A stretch of 13,750 bases of DNA, taken from Bacillota bacterium. Its GTDB lineage: Bacteria; Bacillota_E; Symbiobacteriia; JAMDAP01. Below the pieces are notes generated by a model that was not told where the DNA came from, ran no database searches, and saw only the letters and a program-made list of their open reading frames with translations. Every line of letters starts with the position of its first letter. The first letter of the stretch is position 1. Made by a program: the position numbers and the translations under genes. Shown here in pieces: positions 1 to 7,931 of this stretch. The DNA is taken from positions 7,917 to 21,666 of the forward strand of contig JAMDAP010000177.1 in assembly GCA_023484675.1 (NCBI GenBank), read 5' to 3'.

Positions 1-225
1 CTCGGACATCGGCTACGCCGCGTGATCACTCGCCTGACCCTGCCCGGCGCCGTATTCCTGGCGTTCATCGCCATGCTGCCGTATCTCATCGCCTATATCA
101 GCAAGGTTCCTAGCTTCCAGTTCGGCGGCACCTCGCTCCTCATCGTGGTCGGCGTCGCCCTGGAGACGATGAAGCAGATCGAAGCACACATGATGATGCG
201 GCACTACCAGGGCTTCATGAAATAG
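1..225 (+). CDS. secY: SecY preprotein translocase subunit, C-terminal fragment (5' end cut off)
   Basis: SecY is the central channel of the Sec translocon in the cytoplasmic membrane. Only the last ~74 codons are present, in frame 1. From about codon 8 onward the residues match the family end: RVITRLTLPGA, a hydrophobic stretch (VFLAFIAMLPYLIAYI) for the last membrane helix, then GGTSLLIVVGVALETMKQIE and the cytoplasmic tail RHYQGFMK. Its place before adk and map is the usual spc operon order. The first ~4 codons (LGHR) do not match the Thr and Tyr normally seen before this helix, and the first 20 bases are identical to a stretch inside map (1262-1281), so the extreme 5' end may not be genuine secY sequence. 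Confidence is high for the body and low for the first 12-20 bases. Confidence 0.93.
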   Translation, partial: LGHRLRRVITRLTLPGAVFLAFIAMLPYLIAYISKVPSFQFGGTSLLIVVGVALETMKQIEAHMMMRHYQGFMK

Positions 226-241
226 CTGCGCCTGGCGCAGC
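225..241 (+). repeat. perfect inverted repeat (hairpin) between secY and adk
   Basis: GCTGCGCC-T-GGCGCAGC is a perfect 8-1-8 inverted repeat, folding as a 7-bp stem with a CTG loop. It begins on the last base of the secY stop codon. No T-tract follows and adk starts 20 nt later, so it is unlikely to be a terminator. An mRNA processing or stabilising hairpin within the operon is possible, but that is inference. Confidence 0.55.
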
Positions 242-261
242 GGGCCTGGAGGTGCGCTACC

Positions 262-837
262 ATGCACATCATTCTGCTTGGGCCGCAGGGCAGCGGCAAG
301 GGAACCCAAGCGGACATCCTGGTCAAGCGTTACGGGATTCCGCACATCGCCACCGGAGATATTCTTCGGGCGGCCATGAAGGATGGCACGCCGCTGGGGC
401 GGCAGGCCAAGGTCTACGTGGACCGGGGCGAGTTGGTACCGGACGAGATCATGATCGGCATCGTGCGCGAGCGGGTCGCCCAACCCGATTGCGAATCCGG
501 ATTCATCCTCGACGGCTTCCCCCGGACCATCCCGCAGGCCGACGCCTTTGGCGAGGTGCTGCGCCAGCATGGCATCAGCCTGGAAGCCGTGATTCTGCTG
601 GAGGTTCCCCGCGACGTTCTGCTGGAACGCATGGCCGGCCGGCAGCGCGCCGACGACAATCCAGAGGCCATTCGCACCCGCCTGGAGGCCTACGACCGGC
701 AGACCACACCCTTGGTCGATTACTACGGCGAACGCAACCTGTTGGCATCGGTGGACGGGCTGGGGTCGCCCGAGGAGGTTGCCGGTCGCATTGAGGCGGC
801 CGTCACCGCCAAGGCGAAAGAAAGACAGGCGTCATGA
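262..837 (+). CDS. adk: Adenylate kinase, short form without a zinc LID
   Basis: Adenylate kinase catalyses ATP + AMP <-> 2 ADP in the cytoplasm. The 191-residue product has the P-loop [10 protein letters not shown] at residues 7-16, the AMP-site motif TGDILRAAM (31-39), and [10 protein letters not shown] (84-93). The LID region is cut down to about [16 protein letters not shown] (127-141). The ~27-residue LID insert, with its Cys4 zinc site in many Bacillota, is absent, which explains 191 residues instead of ~215. The ATG follows GGAGGTG (248-254) at a good distance. The gene overlaps map by 4 nt (ATGA), indicating translational coupling. Its place between secY and map is standard. Identity is secure; the short LID is the only unusual point. 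Confidence 0.97.
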   Translation: MHIILLGPQGSGKGTQADILVKRYGIPHIATGDILRAAMKDGTPLGRQAKVYVDRGELVPDEIMIGIVRERVAQPDCESGFILDGFPRTIPQADAFGEVLRQHGISLEAVILLEVPRDVLLERMAGRQRADDNPEAIRTRLEAYDRQTTPLVDYYGERNLLASVDGLGSPEEVAGRIEAAVTAKAKERQAS

Positions 838-1580
838 TCATTCTGAAGTCGGACCGAGAAATCCAGGCCATGCGCGAAGCCGGCCGGTTGACGGCCTTGG
901 CCCACCAGGAGGTGGCCAAGGCCATCGCCCCCGGCGTCACCACGGCCGAACTGGACCACATTGCCGAGACCTTTATCCGCAAGATGGGCGGCAGCCCTTC
1001 CTTCAAGGGCTATCTGGGCTACCCAGCCAGCATCTGTGCCTCCCTCAACGAGGAAGTCGTGCACGGCATCCCGGCCCAGCATAAGCTCAGGAACGGCGAC
1101 ATCATCTCCGTGGACATCGGCGTCTTTTATGGCGGCTTCCACGGCGACATGGCCCGCACCTGGCCCGTGGGGACGGTTTCAGAGGAAGCGCGCCGGCTGA
1201 TGGAGGTCACGGAGGAGTCTCTTGCCCGCGGCGTTGCCCAGGCGCGCCTTGGCGGCCACCTCTCGGACATCGGCTACGCCGTGCAGGCGTACGTTGAGAC
1301 CCAGGGGTTCTCGGTGGTGCGGGACTATGTGGGCCACGGCATCGGCACCAAGATGCATGAAGACCCGCAGATTCCCAACTTTGGCGAGCCCGGGCAAGGA
1401 CCTCAGTTGCGGCCGGGCATGGTTCTGGCCATCGAGCCGATGGTCAACGCCGGAGGCTACTCGGTGAGGACGCTGGGGGACGGATGGACCGTGGTGACCA
1501 CCGACGGATCGCTGTCGGCCCACTTCGAGAACACCGTGGCCCTGACGGAGCAAGGGGCGCAGATTCTGACGCTGCCCTAG
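834..1580 (+). CDS. map: Methionine aminopeptidase, type I
   Basis: This enzyme removes the initiator Met from nascent proteins. The 248-residue length is typical of the short type Ia bacterial enzyme with no N-terminal extension. All five expected metal ligands are visible: D94 (VDIG), D105 (HGDMART), H168 (GHGIG), E201 (IEPM) and E232 (HFENT). The substrate-site His is H77 in VVHGIP. The start is the ATG of the ATGA overlap with adk, and the reading [17 protein letters not shown] is a normal N-terminus. Bases 1262-1281, encoding SDIGYA, are repeated exactly at the start of the window. A 97-bp gap follows; it contains a CATAAT hexamer (1648-1653) without a convincing -35. Confidence 0.98.
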   Translation: MIILKSDREIQAMREAGRLTALAHQEVAKAIAPGVTTAELDHIAETFIRKMGGSPSFKGYLGYPASICASLNEEVVHGIPAQHKLRNGDIISVDIGVFYGGFHGDMARTWPVGTVSEEARRLMEVTEESLARGVAQARLGGHLSDIGYAVQAYVETQGFSVVRDYVGHGIGTKMHEDPQIPNFGEPGQGPQLRPGMVLAIEPMVNAGGYSVRTLGDGWTVVTTDGSLSAHFENTVALTEQGAQILTLP

Positions 1581-1677
1581 CAGCCCTACTCCTTGCCCAA
1601 CCGCTGCGGCGAGCACAAAGACCTGGATAGGTTTGGATGCAAGAGGACATAATGGGTGGGAGTAGCCCTTCCCGGGG

Positions 1678-1959
1678 GTGCGCTGGTTGGCTATAGCTGA
1701 ACTGCTTCCCGGGGCCCTGGTGACCTCCCTGGCCGGGCGGGATCGCGGCACGGTCTACGTGGTGGTCAAGATCCTCGGCCCTGGTCGGGTAGCCGTGGCC
1801 GACGGGAAAAGCCGTCCGGCGGCCAGGCCCAAGGAGAAGAACGTCAAGCACCTGGCGCTGGCGGCAACGCCCCCGGCGACCGCGGTGCAGAGGCTGAAAT
1901 CCCGGCTGACCCTCACCGACGAGGATCTGCGCGATATCATACAAAGTTTGCGAGTGTGA
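1678..1959 (+). CDS. KOW-domain RNA-binding protein (L14e/L6e/L27e-like)
   Basis: This is a small basic protein of up to 93 residues. Near the N-terminus it carries a KOW-type beta-barrel signature: LLPGALVTSLAGRDRGTVYV, then VVKILGPGRVAVADG, followed by a Lys/Arg/Pro-rich segment (SRPAARPKEKNVKHL) and a short helical C-terminus. Bacillota commonly carry such a gene between map and infA; the family is annotated as KOW-domain RNA-binding or ribosomal L14E-like protein. Binding to ribosomal RNA is inferred from the family and the operon context. Two starts are possible: GTG at 1678, or TTG at 1687, which sits 6 nt behind GGGGGTG (1674-1680) and gives MAIAELLPGALV. The TTG start has the better ribosome binding site. 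The stop lies 12 nt before infA. Confidence 0.85.
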   Translation: MRWLAIAELLPGALVTSLAGRDRGTVYVVVKILGPGRVAVADGKSRPAARPKEKNVKHLALAATPPATAVQRLKSRLTLTDEDLRDIIQSLRV

Positions 1960-1971
1960 GGAGAGGGAACC

Positions 1972-2190
1972 ATGGCCAAGGACGACGTCATCGAGGTGGA
2001 GGGCACGGTCATCGAGCCCCTGCCGAACGCCATGTTCCGCGTGGAGCTGGCCAACGGCCACAAGGTTCTGGCGCACGTCTCTGGCAAGATCCGTATGCAC
2101 TTCATCCGCATCTTGCCAGGGGATCGGGTAACGGTGGAGCTGTCCCCGTACGACCTCACCCGAGGCCGCATCACCTATCGCTATAAGTAA
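1972..2190 (+). CDS. infA: Translation initiation factor IF-1
   Basis: IF-1 binds the A site of the 30S subunit during initiation. At 72 residues it has the family length and the S1/OB-fold sequence throughout: [58 protein letters not shown], then [13 protein letters not shown]. The ATG follows GGAGAGGG (1960-1967) by 4 nt, and the KOW gene ends just upstream, so the two are probably co-translated. No oddities. Confidence 0.98.
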   Translation: MAKDDVIEVEGTVIEPLPNAMFRVELANGHKVLAHVSGKIRMHFIRILPGDRVTVELSPYDLTRGRITYRYK

Positions 2191-2244
2191 ACGAGCACTC
2201 GCTCCCGCCAAGCAACAGCCAAGTTTCGGCCGTCGGGGTCTTGC

Positions 2245-2274
2245 TTTACGAACCGCCCGGCGCCATGGTACAAT
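2245..2274 (+). promoter_or_regulatory. sigma-A-type promoter upstream of rpmJ
   Basis: A -10 of TACAAT (2269-2274, 5/6) lies 18 bp downstream of TTTACG (2245-2250, 4/6 to TTGACA), within the 119-bp gap between infA and rpmJ. A start site near 2281 would give a short leader of about 29 nt before the rpmJ ATG. It would let the rpmJ-rpsM-rpsK-rpsD-rpoA-rplQ block be transcribed independently of the upstream spc genes. This is a sequence match only. Confidence 0.55.
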
Positions 2275-2309
2275 TTCTAAGTTACAGCCCAGGAAAGGGG
2301 GGCGAAATC

Positions 2310-2423
2310 ATGAAAGTCCGCCCATCTGTGAAGAGGATTTGCGAAAAATGCAAGATCATCAAGCGCAAGGGACATGTCATGGTCATCTGCGAGAACCCCA
2401 AGCACAAGCAGAGGCAGGGGTAA
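2310..2423 (+). CDS. rpmJ: 50S ribosomal protein L36 (zinc-binding form)
   Basis: This is the standard 37-residue L36, [20 protein letters not shown] followed by a tail with [16 protein letters not shown]. The zinc ligands of the C+ form are all present: C11, C14, C27 and H32. A longer in-frame reading begins at 2241, but the ATG at 2310 follows the strong AAAGGGGGGC (2295-2304) and gives the universal N-terminus, so it is the start. It is followed by a 134-bp spacer before rpsM that holds no gene. Part of that spacer can fold, for example CGGGC...GCCCG around 2474-2500, but I cannot assign a function. Confidence 0.97.
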   Translation: MKVRPSVKRICEKCKIIKRKGHVMVICENPKHKQRQG

Positions 2424-2533
2424 GGAGCCGTTAGGCGTTCGTCGGGTCGGACTCGCTGTCCGGGCGCGGCTGCACGGGCCGACTGCGGTCTGTGAGCCCG
2501 GCAAAGGGGGGGCCCGCTTCTATACCCGTATTT

Positions 2534-2546
2534 ACCTCCAGGAGGT
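2534..2546 (+). promoter_or_regulatory. palindromic Shine-Dalgarno of rpsM
   Basis: The rpsM ribosome binding site GGAGGT (2541-2546) is directly preceded by its perfect complement ACCTCC (2534-2539), with one base (A2540) between. On the mRNA these could pair as ACCTC/GAGGT with a CAG loop, or intermolecularly, and so mask the site. The spacing from GGAGGT to the ATG at 2558 is 11 nt. A regulatory role is inference; the palindrome itself is directly visible. Confidence 0.5.
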
Positions 2547-2557
2547 CGATTCCCAAG

Positions 2558-2935
2558 ATGGCTCGTATCGCCGGTGTGGACCTGTCCCGCGACAAGCGCG
2601 TCGAGGCGGCGCTCCCGTACATTTACGGGATCGGTTGGGCCACGTCTCGGGAGATCCTTCAGAAGACCGGGATCAACCCCGACACCCGTGTGCGCGACCT
2701 GACAGAAGAAGAAGTCAGCAAGCTGCGTGAAACCATCGACAAGGAGTATAAGGTCGAGGGTGATCTGCAGCGCGAAGTTCAGCTCAACATTAAGCGCCTG
2801 ATCGAAGTTGGAAGCTACCGTGGCTTGCGCCATCGCCGTGGCTTGCCTACCCGCGGGCAGCGCACCAAGACCAACGCCCGGACCCGCAAGGGGCCGAAGC
2901 GGACCGTCGGCGTCAAGCGCAAGGTGACCAAGTAA
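2558..2935 (+). CDS. rpsM: 30S ribosomal protein S13
   Basis: S13 sits in the head of the 30S subunit and contacts the P-site tRNA and L5. The 125-residue protein begins [20 protein letters not shown] and runs through the helix-two-turn-helix region ([17 protein letters not shown]) to the basic tail [20 protein letters not shown] and [14 protein letters not shown]. An open reading frame extends upstream to 2492, but the ATG at 2558, behind GGAGGT, gives the family N-terminus. The stop overlaps the ribosome binding site of rpsK (TAAGGAGGAGGG), and rpsK begins 15 nt later. Confidence 0.98.
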   Translation: MARIAGVDLSRDKRVEAALPYIYGIGWATSREILQKTGINPDTRVRDLTEEEVSKLRETIDKEYKVEGDLQREVQLNIKRLIEVGSYRGLRHRRGLPTRGQRTKTNARTRKGPKRTVGVKRKVTK

Positions 2936-2950
2936 GGAGGAGGGATAGCC

Positions 2951-3349
2951 GTGGCCAATCCGCGTCGTAACCCGACCCGGGCCAAGCGCAAGGACCGGAA
3001 GCATGTCGACCGGGGCATTGCGCACATCAAGTCAACATTCAACAACACCATCGTTACCATCACCGATACCGCAGGCAACACCCTCTCCTGGGCCACTTCC
3101 GGTGGCATGGGTTTTAAGGGCTCGCGGAAGAGCACGCCCTTCGCCGCGCAGACTGCAGCCGAGAAGGCCGCCCGCGCTGCCATGGAATACGGGCTCAAGG
3201 AAGTCGAGGTTTTCGTCAAGGGCCCGGGTTCCGGCCGCGAGGCCGCCATTCGCTCCCTCCAGACTGCAGGCCTCGAAGTGAACATGATCAAGGACGTTAC
3301 TCCCATTCCGCATAACGGTTGCCGGCCGCCCAAGCGCCGGCGCGTGTAG
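2951..3349 (+). CDS. rpsK: 30S ribosomal protein S11
   Basis: S11 forms part of the 30S platform near the Shine-Dalgarno duplex. The 132-residue product starts with GTG after GGAGGAGGG (2936-2944). It has a basic N-terminal tail, then the family core [59 protein letters not shown] and the C-terminal [18 protein letters not shown]. Length and motifs are normal. rpsD follows 19 nt downstream. Confidence 0.98.
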   Translation: MANPRRNPTRAKRKDRKHVDRGIAHIKSTFNNTIVTITDTAGNTLSWATSGGMGFKGSRKSTPFAAQTAAEKAARAAMEYGLKEVEVFVKGPGSGREAAIRSLQTAGLEVNMIKDVTPIPHNGCRPPKRRRV

Positions 3350-3368
3350 CAGGAGGTGTCAAGGCCCT

Positions 3369-3995
3369 TTGGCTCGTTATACAGGTCCTGACTGCAAGCT
3401 CTGCCGCCGCGAAGGTATGAAACTCTACCTCAAGGGCGAGCGATGCTATTCTCCCAAATGCGCCATCGATCGGCGCCCGGTCCCGCCCGGCATGCACGGC
3501 CCCAGCCGCAAGAAGCAGTCCGAATATGGCATTCAGCTTCGCGAGAAGCAGAAGGCCCGCCGCATGTACGGCGTTCTGGAAGGCCAGTTCGAACATTACT
3601 TCGAGAAGGCCGACCGCATGAAAGGCGTCACCGGCGAGAACCTCTTATCCCTGTTGGAGCGGCGCCTGGACAACATCATCTACCGCGTCGGTTTGGGCAC
3701 CTCCCGCACCGAGGCACGGCAGTTAGTACGCCACGGCCATTTCACGGTGAACGGCAGGAAGGTCAACATCGCCTCCTTCCAGGTTCGCGCCGGCGACGTG
3801 GTGGCGGTGCGCGACACGTCCAAGTCCTCGCCGCGGCTTAAGGAACTGGCTGAGTATTCGGCGGCCCGGACGATTCCGCAGTGGCTCTCCTATGAGCCGG
3901 AGGCCCTGCGCATCACGGTGCTGCGCGTGCCTCGGCGTGAGGAGATCGACACCCCGGTGCAGGAGCAGATGATCGTTGAATTGTACTCCCGCTAG
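3369..3995 (+). CDS. rpsD: 30S ribosomal protein S4 (zinc-binding form)
   Basis: S4 is a primary 16S rRNA binder that starts 30S assembly. The 208-residue product keeps the four zinc cysteines C9, C12, C26 and C31 of the C+ form (CKLC...CYSPKC). The S4 RNA-binding domain lies roughly at residues 97-160 ([35 protein letters not shown]). The start is a TTG, placed 10 nt behind GGAGGTG (3352-3358), and gives the expected [16 protein letters not shown]; no ATG fits. rpsD lies inside the alpha operon between rpsK and rpoA. A 46-bp gap separates it from rpoA. Confidence 0.97.
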   Translation: MARYTGPDCKLCRREGMKLYLKGERCYSPKCAIDRRPVPPGMHGPSRKKQSEYGIQLREKQKARRMYGVLEGQFEHYFEKADRMKGVTGENLLSLLERRLDNIIYRVGLGTSRTEARQLVRHGHFTVNGRKVNIASFQVRAGDVVAVRDTSKSSPRLKELAEYSAARTIPQWLSYEPEALRITVLRVPRREEIDTPVQEQMIVELYSR

Positions 3996-4041
3996 TGCCA
4001 AAGCGTAGGTCGAGTGTATCCGGATTCAGGGGGGTCGTTTG

Positions 4042-4989
4042 ATGATCGAGATGGAAAAGCCCCGCATCGATGTGGTGGAGCTTGCGCCCGACAATTCCCA
4101 CGGCAAGTTCGTGGTCGAACCGCTGGAGCGCGGCTATGGCATTACCCTCGGCAACTCGCTGCGCCGTGTGCTGCTTTCCTCGCTGCCCGGCGCCGCCATC
4201 ACCACGGTGAAGATCGATGGTGTGTTGCACGAGTTCTCCACCATTCCCGGGGTGGTTGAGGATACCACCGACATCATCCTCAACCTCAAGGAACTGGCAA
4301 TCAAGATGCACTCCGACGACCCGAAGATCATCCGCATCGAGGCGGAGGGTGAAGGCGTGGTTACGGCGGCCGACATCATCACCGATGCCGATGTGGAAAT
4401 CCTCAACCCGGAGCATCCCATCGCCACCCTGGACCGCACAGCCCGACTGTTCATGGAAATGACGGTGGAGCGGGGCAGGGGGTACGTGCCTTCGGATCGC
4501 AACAAGAAGCCGGACCAGCCCATCGGCGTCGTCGCAGTGGACTCCATCTTCACTCCGGTGCAGCGCGTCAACTACGCTGTGGAGGACACGCGGGTGGGCC
4601 AGACCACCAACTTTGACCGGTTGGTTCTGGAGGTCTGGACCAACAAGACCATCAAACCGGATGAGGCCGTGTCCTTTGGAGCTCGTATCCTGAACGAGCA
4701 TCTGGCCCTGTTCACGTCCCTGACCGGGGATATGGACGAGGTTGAGATCATGGTGCCGAAAGACGAGAATGTGCGGGACCGCCTGATGGAAATGACCATC
4801 GAGGAACTGGACCTCTCGGTTCGCTCTTACAACTGCCTGAAGCGTGCCGGCATCAACACCGTTGCGGAGCTGACCTCCAAGACTGACGAAGAAATGATCA
4901 AGGTCCGGAATTTGGGCAAAAAGTCCCTGGAGGAAGTCACGCAGAAGCTGGCCGCCATCGGCCTTGGCTTGCGTGAATCCGAGGACTAA
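4042..4989 (+). CDS. rpoA: DNA-directed RNA polymerase subunit alpha
   Basis: Alpha forms the dimer that scaffolds RNA polymerase, and its C-terminal domain binds UP elements and activators. The 315-residue protein begins [24 protein letters not shown] three bases earlier (4039) is also open, but the ATG at 4042 fits both the family N-terminus and the GGGGGG ribosome binding site (4029-4034). The N-terminal domain has [20 protein letters not shown] (31-50). The C-terminal domain starts near residue 245 and keeps the DNA-contact set R261, N264, C265, G292, K294 and S295, each shifted by -4 from the E. coli numbering. Nothing is missing. Confidence 0.98.
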   Translation: MIEMEKPRIDVVELAPDNSHGKFVVEPLERGYGITLGNSLRRVLLSSLPGAAITTVKIDGVLHEFSTIPGVVEDTTDIILNLKELAIKMHSDDPKIIRIEAEGEGVVTAADIITDADVEILNPEHPIATLDRTARLFMEMTVERGRGYVPSDRNKKPDQPIGVVAVDSIFTPVQRVNYAVEDTRVGQTTNFDRLVLEVWTNKTIKPDEAVSFGARILNEHLALFTSLTGDMDEVEIMVPKDENVRDRLMEMTIEELDLSVRSYNCLKRAGINTVAELTSKTDEEMIKVRNLGKKSLEEVTQKLAAIGLGLRESED

Positions 4990-5020
4990 GGCGCTCCGGG
5001 CCCAAGTAGAGGTGTGAACC

Positions 5021-5362
5021 GTGGCAAAGTATGCGAAGCTCGGGCGGACCATGGAGCAGCGCCGGGCCCTCTTTCGGGCTCTGGCCACCGCCCTGTTCCG
5101 CGAGGAAAAGATCGAGACCACCGAAGCCAAGGCTCACGAGCTGCGCCCCATCGTGGAGAAGATGATCACCGATGCCAGGACACCAAGCCTTGCGGCGAAG
5201 CGCCGGGTGATCGGCTACCTCACCGACGAGGACATCAGCAAGAAGCTGTTTGACACCATTGCCCCGCGCTACCAGGCGCGGCAGGGCGGCTACACCCGCA
5301 TCATCAAGGTGGGCCCCCGGCGCGGCGACGCGGCTCCAATGGCGATCATTGAGCTGGTGTAG
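5021..5362 (+). CDS. rplQ: 50S ribosomal protein L17
   Basis: L17 lies near the peptide exit tunnel of the 50S subunit. The 113-residue product begins with GTG after AGAGGTG (5008-5014) and reads [20 protein letters not shown], then [20 protein letters not shown] and the C-terminal [20 protein letters not shown]. This is the compact family form. It closes the classical alpha operon, but ecfA1 begins 3 bp after its stop, so transcription probably continues into the transporter genes. Confidence 0.97.
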   Translation: MAKYAKLGRTMEQRRALFRALATALFREEKIETTEAKAHELRPIVEKMITDARTPSLAAKRRVIGYLTDEDISKKLFDTIAPRYQARQGGYTRIIKVGPRRGDAAPMAIIELV

Positions 5363-5364
5363 CC

Positions 5365-6222
5365 GTGTCCCAAAAGCCAAGTACCGAGGTCGTCAAAGCG
5401 GTGGGGGTAACCCACCGCTATGATGCTACTAGGGAGACCCCGGCCCTGGACCAGGTGTCTCTGGCTGTGCGGGAAGGCGAGTTTGTCGCCATCCTGGGCC
5501 ACAACGGGTCGGGCAAGTCCACCCTGGCGAAGCACATCAACGCCTTGCTCCTGCCTACGGACGGCGCCGTCTGGGTAGGGGGCTGGGATACTCGGGAGCA
5601 GCGGTTTCTGTGGGACATCCGGCGCACTGCCGGCATGGTCTTTCAGAACCCGGATAACCAGCTCATCGCCACCACCGTGGAGGAGGACGTGGCCTTCGGG
5701 CCGGAGAACCTCGGTATCCCGCCGGCGGAGATCCGGCGGCGGGTGGACGAGGCGCTGGCGGCGGTGGGCATGGTTGACTCTGCCACCCGCGCGCCGCACC
5801 TGCTTTCCGGCGGTCAGAAGCAGCGGGTGGCCATCGCCGGCATTCTGGCCATGCGCCCGCGGGTGATTGTGCTGGATGAACCGACGGCGATGCTTGACCC
5901 CAGCGGCAGGCGCGAGGTCATACAGACTATCCAGCGTCTGAACCAGGAGGAAGGCATCACCATCCTCCATATCACGCACCACATGGACGAGGCGGTGCTG
6001 GCGGACCGCGTCCTGGTCATGGAAGCAGGACGTATGGTACTGTCCGGGACCCCGCGGGAGGTCTTTTCCCGGGTGGAGGAGATCAAGGCCCTGGGGCTGG
6101 ACGTGCCGCAGGTCACGGAACTGGCGGCGCAGCTCCATGCCCTGGGCCTGCCCGTGCCCAAGGACGTCCTGACGGTGGAAGAAATGGTGTCAGCTCTATG
6201 CCCATCCTCATCAACAACCTGA
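5365..6222 (+). CDS. ecfA1: ECF transporter ATPase subunit EcfA1
   Basis: This is one of two ABC ATPases of the energy-coupling factor transporter, which powers uptake of vitamins or metal ions in partnership with interchangeable S components. The 285-residue protein shows Walker [10 protein letters not shown] (45-53), Q-loop FQNPDNQ (93-99), signature [13 protein letters not shown] (147-159), Walker B VIVLDEP (167-173) and switch His in ITHHMDEA. The QNPDNQ sequence is characteristic of the A1 (CbiO1) subunit. The start is GTG, 3 bp after the rplQ stop, with no strong ribosome binding site of its own, so translation is probably coupled. The last 25 nt overlap ecfA2. The order rplQ-ecfA1-ecfA2-ecfT-truA is common in Bacillota. 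Confidence 0.96.
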   Translation: MSQKPSTEVVKAVGVTHRYDATRETPALDQVSLAVREGEFVAILGHNGSGKSTLAKHINALLLPTDGAVWVGGWDTREQRFLWDIRRTAGMVFQNPDNQLIATTVEEDVAFGPENLGIPPAEIRRRVDEALAAVGMVDSATRAPHLLSGGQKQRVAIAGILAMRPRVIVLDEPTAMLDPSGRREVIQTIQRLNQEEGITILHITHHMDEAVLADRVLVMEAGRMVLSGTPREVFSRVEEIKALGLDVPQVTELAAQLHALGLPVPKDVLTVEEMVSALCPSSSTT

Positions 6223-7106
6223 GCCATATCTATAATCAGGACAGCCCCCTGGAGGTGCGGGCCCTTGACGGCATCAGCCTGGAGATTCGCGACGGCGAGT
6301 TTCTGGGCCTGATCGGCGCCACCGGGTCGGGCAAGTCTACGCTGATTCAGCATCTCGACGGCCTGCTGCGCCCAACCTCCGGCCACGTGCTCGTGGACGA
6401 CGTGGCGATCACCGCCACCAGCAAGGGCAGCCTCAAGGCGGTGCGGCAAAAGGTCGGCCTGGTCTTCCAGTACCCCGAGCACCAGCTCTTCGAGGAAACC
6501 GTGGGCAAGGACGTAGGCTTCGGCCCGCGCAACCTGGGCCTCGGCCCGAGCGAGGTGGAGGAGCGGGTGCTGGCGGCCCTGCATAGGGTGGGGCTGCCGG
6601 AGGAGGTGCTGGACCGGTCCCCCTTTGAGCTGTCCGGCGGCCAGATCCGCCGGGTGGCCATCGCCGGTGTGCTGGCGATGCAGCCCAAGGTGCTCATTCT
6701 GGACGAGCCAACGGCCGGCCTCGACCCGCGTGGACGTGAGGAAATCCTGGGCCAGATCCAGCGCCTTCACGCCGATTACGGGCTGACGGTGGTACTGGTC
6801 TCGCACTCCATGGAGGACGTGGCGCGAGTAGCACAGCGCTTGGTGGTGCTCCATCGCGGGCGCGTTGCCCTGCAGGGCACGCCGCGGGAGGTCTTTGCCC
6901 ACGCCGCCGAGCTGGCGGCCATGGGCCTTGGCGTGCCGCAGGTGACCAGCCTGATGCAAGCCCTGCGGGACCGTGGGCTGTCGGTCCGTGCCGACGTGCT
7001 CACGGTGGAGGAAGCCCGGGAGGAACTGGCCGCCTGCCTGCGCAACCGCGCCGGGACTCTGCCGCCCGCGGCGGCCTCTGGGGAAAGGGGGGCCGCACGT
7101 GCTTAA
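6198..7106 (+). CDS. ecfA2: ECF transporter ATPase subunit EcfA2
   Basis: This is the second ABC ATPase of the ECF module, forming a heterodimer with EcfA1. The 302-residue product has Walker [10 protein letters not shown] (40-48), Q-loop [12 protein letters not shown], signature [13 protein letters not shown], Walker B VLILDEP and switch His in VSHSMEDV. The QYPEHQLF and LSGGQ(I/M)RR forms are typical of A2 (CbiO2). The ATG lies 25 nt inside ecfA1 in another frame, and no clear GGAGG precedes it, suggesting translational coupling. A ~20-residue Ala/Gly/Arg-rich tail (near [17 protein letters not shown]) extends past the conserved part. The end overlaps ecfT by 8 nt. Confidence 0.96.
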   Translation: MPILINNLSHIYNQDSPLEVRALDGISLEIRDGEFLGLIGATGSGKSTLIQHLDGLLRPTSGHVLVDDVAITATSKGSLKAVRQKVGLVFQYPEHQLFEETVGKDVGFGPRNLGLGPSEVEERVLAALHRVGLPEEVLDRSPFELSGGQIRRVAIAGVLAMQPKVLILDEPTAGLDPRGREEILGQIQRLHADYGLTVVLVSHSMEDVARVAQRLVVLHRGRVALQGTPREVFAHAAELAAMGLGVPQVTSLMQALRDRGLSVRADVLTVEEAREELAACLRNRAGTLPPAAASGERGAARA

Positions 7107-7929
7107 GGACATCACCCTTGGCCAGTACGTGCCGGGGACGTCCCCGGTGCACCGGCTCGACCCCCGCACCAAGATCCTGGGCGTCACTGCCTTCGTGGTG
7201 TTGCTTTTCCTGGCCCACGGGCTGATGGGGTACCTGGTCGTGACGGCCTTCTCCGTCCTGGTGGTCGCCCTCTCATCCATTCCCATCAGCTACCTGCTGC
7301 GTGGCTTGCGGCCGCTCCTGTTCCTGCTGGTGCTGACCATGGTCCTGCAGGTGTTCCTCACCCCGGGCACGCCCATCTGGCATTGGGGGCCGCTGGTGGC
7401 CACCCGGGAAGGCCTGACCCAGGGCATCTTTCTCAGCTACCGGCTGGTGCTGCTGGTTTTCGTGACCTCCCTGCTGACCTTGACCACCTCGCCCATTGCC
7501 CTCACCGATGGGCTGGAGCGCCTTCTGCAGCCCTTCAAGCGGCTGGGCCTGCCGGCTCACGAGTTGGCGATGATGATGACCATTGCCCTGCGCTTCATCC
7601 CGACCCTATTGGAAGAGGCGGATAAAATCATGAAGGCGCAGATGGCTCGGGGCGCCGACTTCGAAAGCGGCAATCCCCTGCAGCGGGCCAGGGGGCTGGT
7701 ACCCCTGCTGGTGCCGCTCTTCGTCGGCGCCTTCCGCCGGGCGGACGAACTGGCCATGGCCATGGAAGCGCGCTGCTACCGCGGCGGCGAGGGCCGCACG
7801 CGGCTCAAGCAGCTCCGTTTTACCGGGGTGGATGCAGGGGCCCTGGTGCTGGTGGCCTTGCTGACGGCATCCGTGGTGTGGCTGCGGTTTCTGCCGGCCC
7901 CAGGGTGGCTGGGCGTCCTTGGAGGCTAG
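7099..7929 (+). CDS. ecfT: ECF transporter transmembrane subunit EcfT
   Basis: EcfT is the membrane scaffold that links the two ATPases to a substrate-binding S component. The 276-residue protein begins with the GTG at 7099, 6 nt behind AAAGGGGGG (7084-7092), giving [21 protein letters not shown] longer frame back to 6973 would merely overlap ecfA2. Hydrophobic segments lie near residues 26-40, 42-60, 72-88, 109-130 and 246-264. The coupling helices carry the first ATPase-contact motif QMARGADF (A183-R184-G185) and the second as AMEARCYRGGEGRTR (224-226, ARC where the textbook motif is ARG), a form I believe is common in Bacillota. No S-component gene is nearby, so this is a shared (group II) ECF module. 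Confidence 0.95.
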   Translation: MLKDITLGQYVPGTSPVHRLDPRTKILGVTAFVVLLFLAHGLMGYLVVTAFSVLVVALSSIPISYLLRGLRPLLFLLVLTMVLQVFLTPGTPIWHWGPLVATREGLTQGIFLSYRLVLLVFVTSLLTLTTSPIALTDGLERLLQPFKRLGLPAHELAMMMTIALRFIPTLLEEADKIMKAQMARGADFESGNPLQRARGLVPLLVPLFVGAFRRADELAMAMEARCYRGGEGRTRLKQLRFTGVDAGALVLVALLTASVVWLRFLPAPGWLGVLGG

Positions 7930-7931
7930 CC

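Noticed and set aside
225..241. GCTGCGCC-T-GGCGCAGC as a secY terminator
   Set aside because: No T-tract follows, and adk with its ribosome binding site begins at once within the operon.
1648..1653. CATAAT as a -10 element before the KOW gene
   Set aside because: No acceptable -35 lies 16-18 bp upstream, and the gene is probably read through from the upstream operon.
1586..1665. Complementary CTACTCC (1586-1592) and GGAGTAG (1659-1665) in the map-KOW gap
   Set aside because: A 7-bp match over a ~66-nt loop is weak, with no T-tract or conserved motif; no riboswitch pattern was seen.
3913..5130. Long open frame (405 codons) on the - strand opposite rpoA
   Set aside because: It is an antisense shadow of rpoA and the end of rpsD in GC-rich DNA; the + strand encodes full conserved proteins, and the antisense translation shows no recognisable domain.
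5814..7286. 490-codon open frame on the - strand opposite ecfA1/ecfA2
   Set aside because: It lies opposite conserved ABC ATPase genes, has His/Arg/Gln-rich low-complexity content typical of GC-rich antisense frames, and no supporting context.
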